From Chitinilyticum litopenaei DSM 21440 (GTDB taxonomy: Bacteria > Pseudomonadota > Gammaproteobacteria > Burkholderiales > Chitinibacteraceae): DNA of 43,661 nt. A program made the position numbers and the translations under genes. Within the stretch, counting starts at the first letter, position 1. Every line of letters begins with the position of its first letter. The DNA is taken from the NCBI RefSeq assembly GCF_000428145.1, contig NZ_ATZJ01000036.1, forward strand, positions 1 through 43,661, read 5' to 3'. Below are positions 22,159 to 31,600 of the stretch, in pieces. Below the pieces are notes generated by a model. That model had not been told where the DNA came from and did no database searches. It saw only the letters and a program-made list of their open reading frames with translations.

Positions 22159-23460
22159 TCAGGCACGGCGCAGACTCACGACATTGCCGGCCTCTGGGTT
22201 GGCGAGTAATTCCAGCCTTGCGCCCAGCAAATCAAACGCGGCCTTGCGCTCGGGCAGGTATTGCTGGCGCTGATAGGTTGCCGTCACCCGGTTGCGCTCT
22301 TGATGGTTGAGGCACTTGTCGATCACCGACGGCAGCACGCCCAAATCGCCCATCATCGTTCCAGCAGTGCGGCGCAAATCGTGCGCAGTCCAATCGCCGG
22401 ACAGCGCCAGCGTGCCGTTTTGTCTGGCAAGGTGAATACGCCTGCTCAGATAGCCGTGCCGGATTGGCTGTTGCTCGCTCTTGTCGGGAAACAGCCAATC
22501 ACCGGGCGAGACTTCCCGCAAGAGTTTGAGGGTGTCGAGTGCAAACGCGCTCAAGTGAATCAGGTGCGCCTTGCTGTTCTTGGATCGCGCCTCGGGCAAA
22601 GTCCAAACACCGGCAGCCAAATCAAACTCAGCCCAGCGTGCCTCGCAAGCCTCACTAATGCGGCAAGCCGTCGCCAGTATCAGCCGCAGCGCCAGCCGCC
22701 AGCGTAGCGGCATGGTCTGATCCGCCAGTAGCATCCTTAGCTCGGCTTCACTCAGTACCCGTTCCCGCATCCTGTCCCGCGTGCCAATTTTTGCTTTTTC
22801 AACTTCGGCGGCAGGATTGCAGCCGGTAGGCACAAGGCGCAAGGCACGCGCCCAGTTGTATATCCGGCCTGCATCAGCGGCGAGGATATAGGACTGAAAC
22901 CCCGCGCCACGTTCATTTACCTTCTGCATCGCGCCGATAATCATTTCCGGGGTGACTTCATCGGCCAGAACATCGCCAAAGGCGGGCAGTGCGTCCTTGC
23001 GATGCCGGCGCATCATCTCGCCCAGCCGCTTCAGCTTGCCAGTGTGCGCGGCTTCATAGCGGCTCACCAGATCGGCATAGGTCAAGCGAGCCGCCTTTCT
23101 GGCGGCCTCTGCGGCCCTTTCGCGGGCTTCTGCTTCTGCTGCTAGCCTTGCGGCCTCGGCTGCTTCCCGCTCGCGCTGGCGCTGCGCCAATGGGTCTATT
23201 CCGTCGCGTACTTGATGCCGGTACTCGTCGCGCAGCTTTCGGATGGCGCTCAGGTCATCAGCCGGCCATGCGCCACAAGAAATTTCGCGCAGCTTGCCAG
23301 TCTCCGGGCTGCGGAATTGATAGGTGAAACCGACTGACAGCGGATCGCCGGCAAACACACGCCCGGTCAGCCCGCCACCATCGGCCAGCTTGTCGCCCTT
23401 GTTCCCAGGTTTCAGCTTTTTGAGCTGCATCACGCTGATCTGATTTTCCGCCTTTGCCAT
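22159..23460 (-). CDS. int: P4-type tyrosine integrase
   Basis: This 433-residue tyrosine recombinase has an N-terminal arm-binding domain (DUF4102-like: KLADGGGL, then FTYQFRSPETGKLREISCGA), an Ala/Glu/Arg-rich coiled segment (92-126), a core-binding domain (127-225) and a catalytic domain. The active-site residues are visible: Arg267 in TACRISEA, His360 and Arg363 in TAHDLRRTAGT, His386 in LNHQE, and nucleophile Tyr396 in TATYQRQQY. The start at 23458-23460 (MAKAENQ) is preferred to an upstream ATG at 23544 because the arm-type repeats occupy the leader. Those repeats immediately precede the start, so the integrase may repress itself. Confidence 0.92.
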   Translation of the reverse strand: MAKAENQISVMQLKKLKPGNKGDKLADGGGLTGRVFAGDPLSVGFTYQFRSPETGKLREISCGAWPADDLSAIRKLRDEYRHQVRDGIDPLAQRQREREAAEAARLAAEAEARERAAEAARKAARLTYADLVSRYEAAHTGKLKRLGEMMRRHRKDALPAFGDVLADEVTPEMIIGAMQKVNERGAGFQSYILAADAGRIYNWARALRLVPTGCNPAAEVEKAKIGTRDRMRERVLSEAELRMLLADQTMPLRWRLALRLILATACRISEACEARWAEFDLAAGVWTLPEARSKNSKAHLIHLSAFALDTLKLLREVSPGDWLFPDKSEQQPIRHGYLSRRIHLARQNGTLALSGDWTAHDLRRTAGTMMGDLGVLPSVIDKCLNHQERNRVTATYQRQQYLPERKAAFDLLGARLELLANPEAGNVVSLRRA

Positions 23461-23463
23461 ATC

Positions 23464-23510
23464 CACGCCCCGACAAAATGAGCCACGCCCCGACACACGC
23501 CCCGACAAAA
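23464..23510. repeat. Right-end integrase arm-type repeats
   Basis: Three copies of ACGCCCCGACA lie directly upstream of the integrase start, matching two copies near the left end. A second motif, TGA(A/G)TGATACGGCAA, occurs at about 23530 and 23605. These fit arm-type integrase sites overlapping the integrase leader. Confidence 0.55.
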
Positions 23511-23632
23511 TTTGGGGGTTTGATGATGCTGAATGATACGGCAAGATTCAAAGGAAAAGAAGTAACCAAGCAAAATCAAAGATTTGCGATGGTTTTTGAG
23601 GTTGAGTGATACGGCAAAATATCCAGAGGGAA

Positions 23633-23658
23633 CCCCTTGAGCCGGGGTTTCTTTTTTT
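23633..23658 (+). other. attR of the integrative island
   Basis: This is the exact 26-bp copy of the left repeat (CCCCTTGAGCCGGGG plus T-rich tail). The upstream arm of the terminator (CCCCGGCT) is missing here, so this copy does not form the full hairpin. Confidence 0.8.
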
Positions 23659-23748
23659 CTCGGGGCATGAGTGCGGCTAAGGCTGGGGTGAGAAGGCTTC
23701 ATGATGAATGAGTCGGCTGAATGGTACGATTTAGTCTGAATTTCATTC

Positions 23749-24600
23749 ATGAACCCCGCCAGCATGAGCACCAGCCGCCCACCAATCAGTTTCGAGTTCT
23801 TTCCTGCCAAAACGCCCGAAGGGGCTGCGCGTCTGCGCACCACCTGCCAGCAGCTGGCGCAGTTCCGGCCCGAGTTTTTCTCGGTGACCTTCGGCGCTGG
23901 CGGCTCGACGCAGGATGGCACGCTGGCTGCCGTGCTCGATATCCGCAATGCCGGCCATGCCGCCGCGCCGCATCTGTCCTGCATCGGGGCGACACGGGAG
24001 GGCATCCGCGCGCTGGTGCAGAACTACAAGGAGCACGGCATCCGCCACATCGTGGCGCTGCGCGGCGACATCCCGTCCGGCATGGTCGAGATGGGCGACT
24101 TCCGCTACGCCAATGAGCTGGTGAGTTTCCTGCGCGCGGAATTCGGCGACTGGTTCCACATCGAAGTCGCTGCCTATCCGGAATTTCACCCGCAGGCACC
24201 GAGTGCCGAGGCCGACATCCGCAATTTCGTGAACAAGGTGAACGCGGGCGCGAATGCGGCAATCACGCAGTATTTCTTCAATGCGGATGCCTACTTCCGC
24301 TTTGTCGACGCAGTGACGGCGCGCGGTGTGAGCATTCCCGTCGTTCCCGGCATCATGCCCATCCAGAATTTCAGCCAGCTCGCGCGTTTTTCGGAAATGT
24401 GCGGCGCCGAGATTCCGCGCTGGCTGCGCCTGCGCCTGCAGGCCATGGGCGATGACGTGGCGTCGATCCGTGCTTTCGGGCTGGACGTCGTCACCGAGCT
24501 CTGTGACCGGCTGCTGAGCAATGGCGCGCCGGGGCTGCATTTCTACACGCTGAATTCCGCCGGCGCGGTGTCGACCATTTGCCAGCGACTTGGTTACTGA
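23749..24600 (+). CDS. metF: 5,10-methylenetetrahydrofolate reductase
   Basis: This 283-residue flavoprotein reduces methylenetetrahydrofolate to methyltetrahydrofolate for methionine synthesis. MetF marks are ISFEFFPAKTPEG near the start, FFSVTFGAGGSTQDGT, HIVALRGDIP, GANAAITQYFFNAD and VVPGIMPIQN. The ORF could start at 23749 or at 23764 (MSTSRPPISFEFF). Neither has a clear Shine-Dalgarno and the longer form is listed. It was probably the immediate neighbour of the engB small RNA before the island inserted, since attR lies 91 bases upstream. Its promoter must lie between attR and the start. Confidence 0.95.
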   Translation: MNPASMSTSRPPISFEFFPAKTPEGAARLRTTCQQLAQFRPEFFSVTFGAGGSTQDGTLAAVLDIRNAGHAAAPHLSCIGATREGIRALVQNYKEHGIRHIVALRGDIPSGMVEMGDFRYANELVSFLRAEFGDWFHIEVAAYPEFHPQAPSAEADIRNFVNKVNAGANAAITQYFFNADAYFRFVDAVTARGVSIPVVPGIMPIQNFSQLARFSEMCGAEIPRWLRLRLQAMGDDVASIRAFGLDVVTELCDRLLSNGAPGLHFYTLNSAGAVSTICQRLGY

Positions 24601-24851
24601 AGGCTGTCTGCCGTTGGAAAATGATGAGTCCTGGCCGCGCTCCAGCAATGGGCAATGCCTTGCATGAAACATGCATTGCAGAATCAATGGCTTGCTTTGC
24701 TTCGTTGCGCTTTTTTCCCGGATTCGCCGCGAAAACGTCCTGCTCAGCCGCATGCTGCGATTGATCGCCGACAAGGTCAGTGAAGGTCGCAATTGGTTGG
24801 CCTGCCTGCATTATGCTAATGTCCCGCGTTATTTCCTTGTAAGGAATTGCG

Positions 24852-25997
24852 GTGAAAAATACGGGCTGGATTATTGGCATGGTGCTGGCGTTATCGTCGG
24901 CCTGCATGGCGGGGGAAGAGCTGCCGCTGCGCAAGGATCTGAACGAGTCCGTCGAGATGATCAGGGTCAAGCCGGGCATTTTCGGCTTTGCCCTGGAAAC
25001 AACCCTGTTCAAGCCGGATGGGCCAGGGCCTTTTCCGCTGGTGGTGATCAATCATGGCAAGGAGTTTGGCTTGCCAGCGCATCAGCCGCGCAGTCGCTAC
25101 TCGCTGATTGCCCAGGAATTCCTGCAGCGCGGGTATGCCGTGGCCTTGCCGATGCGTCGTGGTTTTGCCAATTCCGGCGGCATGTTTCCGGATGGCAGCT
25201 GCCAGAATCTCGCGCCGATTGCCGAGCAGCAGGCCGATGACATCGAGCGCGTGATTGCCTATTTCCGCCAGCAGCCGGATATCGATGCCGAACGCATTCT
25301 GGTCATCGGCCAGTCTGCCGGTGGCTTTACCAGCATGGCCTTGGCCAGTCGCGAGATCGCGGGAGTGAAGGCCGTGCTGAATTTTGCCGGCGGCCTGCGC
25401 TTTACCAGCCTGGAATGCAACTGGGAAAGTGCGCTGAAGAATGTCTTTGCAGGCCTGGGCAAGCGCGCCAGGGTGGATTCCATGTGGTTCTATGCCGAAA
25501 ACGACAGTCTTTTCCCGCCCGAGCTGGCTCGCAGCCTGCACGCAACGTATCGCGAAGGTGGTGGCAAGGCGGAGTTGGTGCTGTATCCGCCTTTCCGCCA
25601 GGACGGGCATGGCATGTTTGGCACGCGCGAGGGCCTTGAGCAGATCTGGTGGCCGAAGGTCGAAGCATTCTTGCAGGCGCGCGGCTTGCCGACCAAGGTG
25701 CTTGGCGCCCGCTATCGCGATCTTCCCGTGCCCCCGCCCAGCGGCCACGCCGAGAGCGCCAAGGATTTCAATGCCTTCCCCTTGAGCAGCGAGCAGTGCA
25801 AGAATCTGTATCGCCAGTTTGTGGCGACCGCACCGCTGCCCAGGGCCTTTGCCGTCAGCGATGATGGGGCTTGTGGCGCCTGGGCCGATTACGAGGAACC
25901 GGCTCCGCGTGCGCTGCAGTACTGCCGGCAATATGCCAAGCGGGATTGTCATCTGTACCTGGTCAACGACACCGTGGTTTGGCCGGTACAGAATTGA
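24852..25997 (+). CDS. Secreted alpha/beta hydrolase with Cys-containing C-terminal domain
   Basis: This 381-residue protein starts at GTG (24852), preceded by AAGGA. A signal peptide ends near A20. The hydrolase core has a VVINHG oxyanion-hole segment, the nucleophile elbow GQSAGG with Ser155, Asp218 in AENDSLF and His253 in DGHGMF, like the secreted dienelactone-hydrolase-type enzymes. The last 80 residues (from about 300) form a separate small region with cysteines (SEQCKNLY, DGACGAW, YCRQY, RDCHLYLVND), resembling small domains attached to periplasmic hydrolases. The substrate is unknown. It is monocistronic, followed by a 48-bp palindromic repeat. Confidence 0.85.
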   Translation: MKNTGWIIGMVLALSSACMAGEELPLRKDLNESVEMIRVKPGIFGFALETTLFKPDGPGPFPLVVINHGKEFGLPAHQPRSRYSLIAQEFLQRGYAVALPMRRGFANSGGMFPDGSCQNLAPIAEQQADDIERVIAYFRQQPDIDAERILVIGQSAGGFTSMALASREIAGVKAVLNFAGGLRFTSLECNWESALKNVFAGLGKRARVDSMWFYAENDSLFPPELARSLHATYREGGGKAELVLYPPFRQDGHGMFGTREGLEQIWWPKVEAFLQARGLPTKVLGARYRDLPVPPPSGHAESAKDFNAFPLSSEQCKNLYRQFVATAPLPRAFAVSDDGACGAWADYEEPAPRALQYCRQYAKRDCHLYLVNDTVVWPVQN

Positions 25998-26002
25998 TTC
26001 CG

Positions 26003-26051
26003 GGGTATTTGCTTCAAGGTATTTGCAGTGATGGGGTTGCGGGCCATACCC
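26003..26051. repeat. 48-bp palindromic repeat, copy 5
   Basis: The copy begins GGGTATTTGCTTCAAGG and ends GGGTTGCGGGCCATACCC. It lies between the convergent hydrolase and acetyltransferase genes. It shares CAAGGTATTTGCAG with the copy inside acrA (33 of 48 positions identical by hand alignment). Confidence 0.7.
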
Positions 26052-26087
26052 CCTCCGATTTCCCTTGCCGCTTACCCGCGCTTGCCG

Positions 26088-26588
26088 TCACGGATGGCGG
26101 TAAATGTGCCAGGGGCTGCCGCGGAATTCGACCTCCTTCTCGAAGCGCGCGCCAACGGCGCGGGCTAGCGTGATCGATGGCAGGTTTTCGGCATTGATGA
26201 AGCTGATGGGCGGCTGCGGCAAGTGTTCGCGCGCCATGGCCTGAATGGCGCGCACCGCTTCGCTGGCATAGCCCTGGCCCCAGTGTTCGCGCGCCAGCAG
26301 CCATTTGATCTCGGTTTCCGGCCAGTCGTTCGGGTGCCAGAGACCGGCGGCGCCCAGCACCCTGCCGCTGGCGCGCTCCTCGATCGCGTAGGGGCCGTAG
26401 CCGCGCAGGGCCCAGTGGCCGGCCATGCTGGCCATCGCGCGCCAGCTTTCGCCCTCGCTGAGCGCGCGGCGGAAGGTGAAGCGCGTGCAGGCCTCATCCG
26501 CGTAATGCGCATGCAGCTCCGGCCAGTCGTCGTGGCGGAATTCGCGCAAGATAAGCCGTTCGCTGGCCAGCTGGCGGGGGATGGTCAT
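26088..26588 (-). CDS. GNAT-family N-acetyltransferase, RimJ/RimL-like
   Basis: This 166-residue GNAT protein has the opening SERLILREFRHDDWPELHAH, typical of the RimJ/RimL (Acetyltransf_3) group. The acetyl-CoA-binding motif appears as REHWGQGYASEAVRA, and FINAENLPSITLARAVGAR matches motif B. It could acetylate a ribosomal protein N-terminus, an amino acid or an antibiotic. Sequence alone does not decide. Its ATG lies one base after the stop of the TetR gene (TGACATG), so it is coexpressed with the pump regulator. Confidence 0.88.
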   Translation of the reverse strand: MTIPRQLASERLILREFRHDDWPELHAHYADEACTRFTFRRALSEGESWRAMASMAGHWALRGYGPYAIEERASGRVLGAAGLWHPNDWPETEIKWLLAREHWGQGYASEAVRAIQAMAREHLPQPPISFINAENLPSITLARAVGARFEKEVEFRGSPWHIYRHP

Positions 26589-26589
26589 G

Positions 26590-27195
26590 TCAGCTCTCGA
26601 CGATTTGCTGGAGGGTGCGGCGCAGGACTGTCAGTACCTCGTCGCGGTGCAGGCGCGAGCTGACGAGGCCGCGCAGGCTCAGGCCGTAAAACAGCGCAAT
26701 GATGGTTTCGCGCCGGGCGAGCATCTCGTTCTCCGGCAGGGCGGGCAACTGGCTGCGCGCCTTGTTCATCAGCTGGCTGCCCAGCACGGCCAGCGCGTCG
26801 TCGGATTCGCGCATGATGCGCGCGACATTCGGGTTGCGGGCCGCTTCCGCAAGGATTTCCAGCTGCAGGGCGGTGTTGTTGGCATCCAGGCTGTCGTCCA
26901 GGCCGGTTGCGGCGTAGTCGATGATGGCCTGGATGGCGTTGTCGGCGTCGAGCATGGCCTGCAGCAGCGCGCGTGTCTTGTCCTGCTCGGCGGCGACAAA
27001 GGCCGCGATGATCGCTTCCTTGTTGGCGAAGTAGTGATAGATGTGGCCCACGCTCATGCCGGCGGCACGCGCAATGTTGGCCATGCTGGCGCCATGAAAG
27101 CCGGATTGCCGAAAGCACTGTGCGGCGGCGCACAGCACCTGGTTGCGGCGGGTTTCGGCCCGACAGGGCTCGCTGCAGGATTTTTCGCTGGTCAT
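26590..27195 (-). CDS. TetR/AcrR-family repressor of the adjacent efflux operon
   Basis: This 201-residue regulator has the TetR helix-turn-helix ANIARAAGMSVGHIYHYFAN (about 39-58) and a helical C-terminal ligand-binding region. It is divergent from the RND pump operon. A perfect 18-bp palindrome in the shared promoter region is the obvious operator. The start at 27193-27195 is chosen although an in-frame ATG exists at 27246, because a TACAAT-like -10 element overlaps the upstream ATG. No strong Shine-Dalgarno is visible for either. It is likely a repressor relieved by pump substrates, as in AcrR/TtgR systems. Confidence 0.88.
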   Translation of the reverse strand: MTSEKSCSEPCRAETRRNQVLCAAAQCFRQSGFHGASMANIARAAGMSVGHIYHYFANKEAIIAAFVAAEQDKTRALLQAMLDADNAIQAIIDYAATGLDDSLDANNTALQLEILAEAARNPNVARIMRESDDALAVLGSQLMNKARSQLPALPENEMLARRETIIALFYGLSLRGLVSSRLHRDEVLTVLRRTLQQIVES

Positions 27196-27255
27196 TTGGC
27201 TTTGCACACGGATTTGATTGTCATGCAATCGTGATATTTCCTGCATTGTACCCGC

Positions 27256-27283
27256 TTGTTTCGCAAGGGTAAAAAAATATAGA
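27256..27283 (+). promoter_or_regulatory. Predicted promoter of the RND efflux operon
   Basis: TTGTTT (27256-27261) and TATAGA (27278-27283) are 16 bases apart. The -10 is overlapped by the palindromic operator, as expected for a repressed promoter. Confidence 0.5.
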
Positions 27284-27298
27284 ATGAACGTTCATTCT
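27281..27298. promoter_or_regulatory. Perfect 18-bp palindromic operator
   Basis: AGAATGAACGTTCATTCT reads the same on both strands. The TGAAC/GTTCA half-sites fit TetR/AcrR-type operators. It sits between the divergent repressor and pump genes and overlaps the pump -10. Confidence 0.8.
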
Positions 27299-27363
27299 AA
27301 TTTTTGCGGCGGGCCGTGTACTCCTTCCTGTCTGCCGCGCAAGCTTCCATAGCGAGAGAAACC

Positions 27364-28590
27364 ATGAGAATCAAGCATCGGGTATTACCGCTGGCCGTGC
27401 TGCTGGCGCTGCTGGGCGCAGTGCTGACGGGCTGCAGCGGCCAGGGCGGGCCGGCGCAGGGTGGGGCGCCCGGGCCGGCCGAGGTTGGCGTCGTCACGCT
27501 CGCGCCGCGCAGTGTCCGGATCGAGCGCGAGCTGCCAGGGCGCGCCAGTCCCTTCCGGGTGGCGGAAATCCGCCCGCAAGTCGGCGGCATCGTGCAAAAG
27601 CGCCTGTTTGCCGAAGGCGGCGAGGTCAAGGCGGGCGAGCTGCTCTACCAGATCAACCCCGAGGTGTATCAGGCGGCATTCGACAGCGCCAAGGCCACGC
27701 TGGCCAAAGCGGAAGCCAATCTGATGACGCTGAAGCTGAAGGCCGAGCGCTACAAGGAGCTGGTCGCGATCAACGGCGTGAGCAAGCAGGAACACGACGA
27801 TGCGCAGGCCGCCTGGCTGCAGGCGCAGGCCGATGTGGCGGCCGCTAAGGCTGCGCTGGAAAGTGCGCGCATCAATCTGGCATATAGCCGCATCACATCA
27901 CCGATTGCCGGTGTGATTGGAAAGTCGTCAGTTACCGAGGGTGCGCTGCTGGCGGTGGGCCAAGCCGCGCCGCTGGCTACCGTGCAGCAGCTTGATCCAA
28001 TCTATGTCGACATCAGCCAGTCCAGCGCCGAGCTGCTGCGCCTGAAGCGCGAATTCGGCCAGCAGGCCGGCAAGGCCGGCATTCCGGTCCAGATCGTACT
28101 GGAAGACGGCAGCACCCACGCCCAGCCGGGCAAGCTGGAATTCACCGACGTGACGGTCGATGCCGGCACGGGCGCGGTCAGCCTGCGCGTGCTGGTGCCC
28201 AATCCCAAACATGACCTGCTGCCGGGCATGTTCGTGCGCGCACGGTTGCAGCAGGCTGAGGTGAAGGACGCGCTGCTGGTGCCGCAACAGGCAGTAAGCC
28301 GCACGCCCAAGGGCGAGGCTACCGTGATGGTGGTTGGCAGCGGCGACAAGGCCGAAGCCCGCGTGGTGGAGGCCAGCCGCACGGTGGGCAACCAGTGGCT
28401 GGTCAGCAAGGGGCTGGCTGCCGGCGACCGCGTGATTGTCGAGGGTTTGCAAAAAGTGCAGCCGGGTATGCCTGTGAAGCCCTCTGCTGCAAATACCTTG
28501 CCGGCAGTACCTGCTGATGTATCTGGGGCGTCTTCCCCGGCTTCGGCCCCGTCCGCGGCGTCTGCTGCGTCGGCATCGGCCGTCAAATAA
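27364..28590 (+). CDS. RND efflux periplasmic adaptor (AcrA/MexA type)
   Basis: This 408-residue membrane-fusion lipoprotein has a lipobox ending LTGC with Cys24 as the lipidated residue. A biotinyl-lipoyl-like half (RPQVGGIVQKRLFAEGGEVK), a coiled-coil hairpin (about 100-165) and a beta-barrel follow. The start at 27364 is preferred over 27304 because it begins the lipoprotein signal. The family usually ends near GMPVKP. Here an extra Ala/Ser/Pro-rich tail follows, and it begins inside a 48-bp palindromic repeat (28464-28511). It links the inner-membrane pump to the outer-membrane channel. Confidence 0.93.
   Translation: MRIKHRVLPLAVLLALLGAVLTGCSGQGGPAQGGAPGPAEVGVVTLAPRSVRIERELPGRASPFRVAEIRPQVGGIVQKRLFAEGGEVKAGELLYQINPEVYQAAFDSAKATLAKAEANLMTLKLKAERYKELVAINGVSKQEHDDAQAAWLQAQADVAAAKAALESARINLAYSRITSPIAGVIGKSSVTEGALLAVGQAAPLATVQQLDPIYVDISQSSAELLRLKREFGQQAGKAGIPVQIVLEDGSTHAQPGKLEFTDVTVDAGTGAVSLRVLVPNPKHDLLPGMFVRARLQQAEVKDALLVPQQAVSRTPKGEATVMVVGSGDKAEARVVEASRTVGNQWLVSKGLAAGDRVIVEGLQKVQPGMPVKPSAANTLPAVPADVSGASSPASAPSAASAASASAVK
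28464..28511. repeat. 48-bp palindromic repeat, copy 6, in acrA-like CDS
   Basis: On the minus strand it begins GGTACTGCCGGCAAGG and ends GGCATACCC. It shares CAAGGTATTTGCAG with copy 5. In frame it encodes about 16 residues at the start of the adaptor's C-terminal tail. Confidence 0.65.
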
Positions 28591-28602
28591 GGAGCAGGAT
28601 CA

Positions 28603-31600
28603 ATGGCACGTTTTTTCATTGACCGGCCCATTTTCGCCTGGGTGATCGCGCTGATCATCATGCTGGGCGGTCTGCTGGCCATCCGTGGCCTGCCGGTCGA
28701 GCAGTATCCGGCCGTCGCGCCGCCGGCGGTCACCATCCAGGCCTTCTATCCGGGTGCTTCCGCGCAGACGGTGGAAGATTCGGTGACGCAGATCATCGAA
28801 CAGAAAATGAAGGGCATCGACGGGCTGCGCTACATCAGCTCGAGCAGCGACCAGAACGGCAGCGTCAGCATCACGCTGAGCTTTGAGGCGGGCACCGATC
28901 CGGACATCGCGCAGGTGCAGGTGCAGAACAAGCTGCAGCTCGCCATGCCGCAGTTGCCGCAGGAAGTGCAGGCACAGGGCATCAGCGTGTCGAAATCGTC
29001 GGCCAGCTTCCTGATGGTGCTGGGTTTCGTGTCGGAAGACGGCAGCATGGACAAGACCGATCTGGCCGATTATGTCGCTGCCAATGTGCAGGACCAGATC
29101 AGCCGCGTGCAGGGCGTCGGCGACGTGCAGCTCTTTGGGGCGCAGTACGCCATGCGCATCTGGCTGGACCCGGAAAAGCTCAGCCACTACCAGCTCACCA
29201 CGCTGGACGTGATCCACGCTGTGCAGGCGCAGAACGCGCAGGTGTCCGGCGGTCAGGTCGGCGGTGCCCCCTCCGTACCCGGCCAGCGCATGAATGCGGC
29301 AATCATCGCGCAGACGCGTCTGCAGTCGGTCGAGCAGTTTGAGCGCATCCTGCTGAAAACCAACGCCGCCGGTGGCCAGGTGCGCCTGTCCGACGTGGCA
29401 CGGGTCGAGCTGGGCGCGGAAAGTTATGATATCGACAGCCGCTTTAACGGCAAGCCGGCCACCGGCCTGGCCGTGAAGCTCGCCACCGGTGCCAATGCGC
29501 TGGCAACGGCCGAGGCCGTGCGCGCCAAGATGGCCGAAATGCAGCCTTACTTCCCCAAGGCCATGCAGGTGGTCTACCCGTATGACACCACGCCTTTCGT
29601 GAAGATCTCGATCGAGGAAGTGGTGAAAACGCTGGTGGAAGCCATGGTGCTGGTGTTCCTGGTGATGTACCTCTTCCTGCAGAATTTCCGTGCCACGCTG
29701 ATCCCGACGATTGCCGTTCCGGTCGTGCTGCTGGGAACGTTTGGCGTGATGGCGGCGCTGGGTTTCTCGATCAACACGCTGACGATGTTCGGCATGGTGC
29801 TCGCCATCGGTCTGCTGGTGGATGACGCGATTGTCGTCGTCGAAAACGTCGAACGCGTGATGAGCGAGGAAGGGCTCTCGCCCAGGGAGGCCACGCGCAA
29901 GTCGATGGACCAGATTACCGGCGCGCTGATCGGGATTGCGCTGGTGCTGGCCGCCGTTTTCGTGCCAATGGCCTTCTTTGGCGGCTCGACCGGCGTGATT
30001 TATCGCCAGTTCTCGGTGACGGTGGTGTCGGCAATGCTGCTGTCGGTGGTGGTGGCGCTGACATTGTCGCCCGCGTTGTGCGCGACGCTGCTCAAGCCCA
30101 TCGAGAAGGGCCACAGTTATGGCGAGAAGGGCTTCTTCGGCTGGTTCAACAAGATGTTCGACCGTGGCAACCAGCGCTACCAGAACGTGGTCAGCCGCTG
30201 GCTGGCGAAAAGCGGCCGCTACATGGTCGTGTATCTGGTGATCGTGATCGCGATGGGCGCGCTGTTTGTGCGCATGCCGACGTCCTTCCTGCCGGAAGAA
30301 GACCAGGGCATCCTGTTCTCGATGGTGACGCTGCCGCCGGGCAGCACGCAGGAACAGACCGTGGCCGTGCTGAAGAAGGTGGAAGACCACTTCCTGAAGG
30401 ATGAAGCCAAGTCCGTGAACTCGATTTTTACCGTGGCCGGCTTCAGTTTCGGTGGCAGCGGGCAGAATGCAGGTATCGGTTTTGTGCAGCTCAAGCACTG
30501 GGACGAGCGCAAGTCGCCCGACCAGCATGTCGGCGCGATTACCGGCCGTGCCTGGGGCGCCTTCAGCCAGATCAAGGAGGCGATGGTGTTTGCCTTTGCC
30601 CCGCCGGCGATTGTCGAGCTGGGCAATGCCTCCGGCTTCGAACTGCAGCTGCAGGATCGCGGTGGTGTCGGGCATGCGAAGCTGATGGAAGCGCGCAATA
30701 TGTTGCTGGGGATGGCCGCGCAGGATCCGAACCTGATGGGTGTGCGCCCGAACGGCCAGGATGATTCGCCGCAGTTGCGCCTGCACATCGACCAGGAAAA
30801 GGCCACGGCGCTGGGCGTGTCGCTCGCGGACATCAACCAGACGCTGTCCACGGCCTGGGGCTCGGCCTATGTGAACGATTTTGTCGATCGCGGCCGCGTG
30901 AAGAAGGTGTATCTGCAGGGCGAGGCCGCCAGCCGCATGGCGCCGGAAGACCTGAACGACTGGCAGGTGCGCAATGCCAGCGGCCAGATGGTGCCCTTCT
31001 CGGCCTTTGCCAGCACCAGCTGGGAATACGGCTCGCCCTTGCTGAACCGCTACAACAGCGTGCCTTCGGTGAATATCCAGGGCGCGGCCGCGCCGGGCAA
31101 GAGCTCGGGTGACGCGATGGCGGCGATGGAGGCGCTGATCGCCAAGTTGCCGCCCGGCATCGGCTACGAGTGGACGGGGCTGTCGCTGGAAGAGCGCGAA
31201 TCGGGTGCGCAGGCGCCGGCGCTGTATGCGCTGTCGCTGCTGATCGTTTTCCTGTGTCTGGCCGCGCTGTATGAAAGCTGGTCGATTCCGTTTGCGGTGA
31301 TGCTGGTGGTGCCACTGGGCGTGATCGGCGCCCTGCTGGCGGCAACCGGGCGTGGCCTGTCGAACGATGTGTACTTCCAGGTCGGCTTGCTGACGACGAT
31401 TGGTCTGGCGACGAAAAACGCCATTCTGATCGTCGAATTCGCCAAGGATCTGCACGAGCAGGGCCAGGAGCTGATCAGCGCGACACTGGACGCGATCCGC
31501 ATGCGCCTGCGCCCCATCCTGATGACTTCGCTGGCCTTCGCCTTTGGCGTGCTGCCGCTGGCCTTGAGCCAGGGCGCGGGGTCGGGCAGCCAGAACGCCA

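Larger units (their letters stand above)
18500..23658. mobile_element. 5.1-kb integrative island inserted in an RNA terminator
   Basis: The element is bounded by 26-bp direct repeats and carries, all on the minus strand, a tyrosine integrase at the right end, an unknown gene, an AlpA/Xis-like helix-turn-helix gene, a DUF3987-type replication gene, a TubC-docking-like small gene and a DUF5681-like gene. Gene order and size resemble P4-like satellite islands. There are no capsid, terminase large-subunit or conjugation genes, so it must rely on a helper to move. Cargo such as a toxin or defence gene is not apparent. Short repeats near both ends look like integrase arm sites. Confidence 0.8.

Noticed and set aside
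18500..23658. Anti-phage defence or toxin cargo in the island
   Set aside because: The six genes are accounted for by integration, regulation, replication-like and small unknown genes. None shows nuclease, TIR, kinase or toxin motifs.
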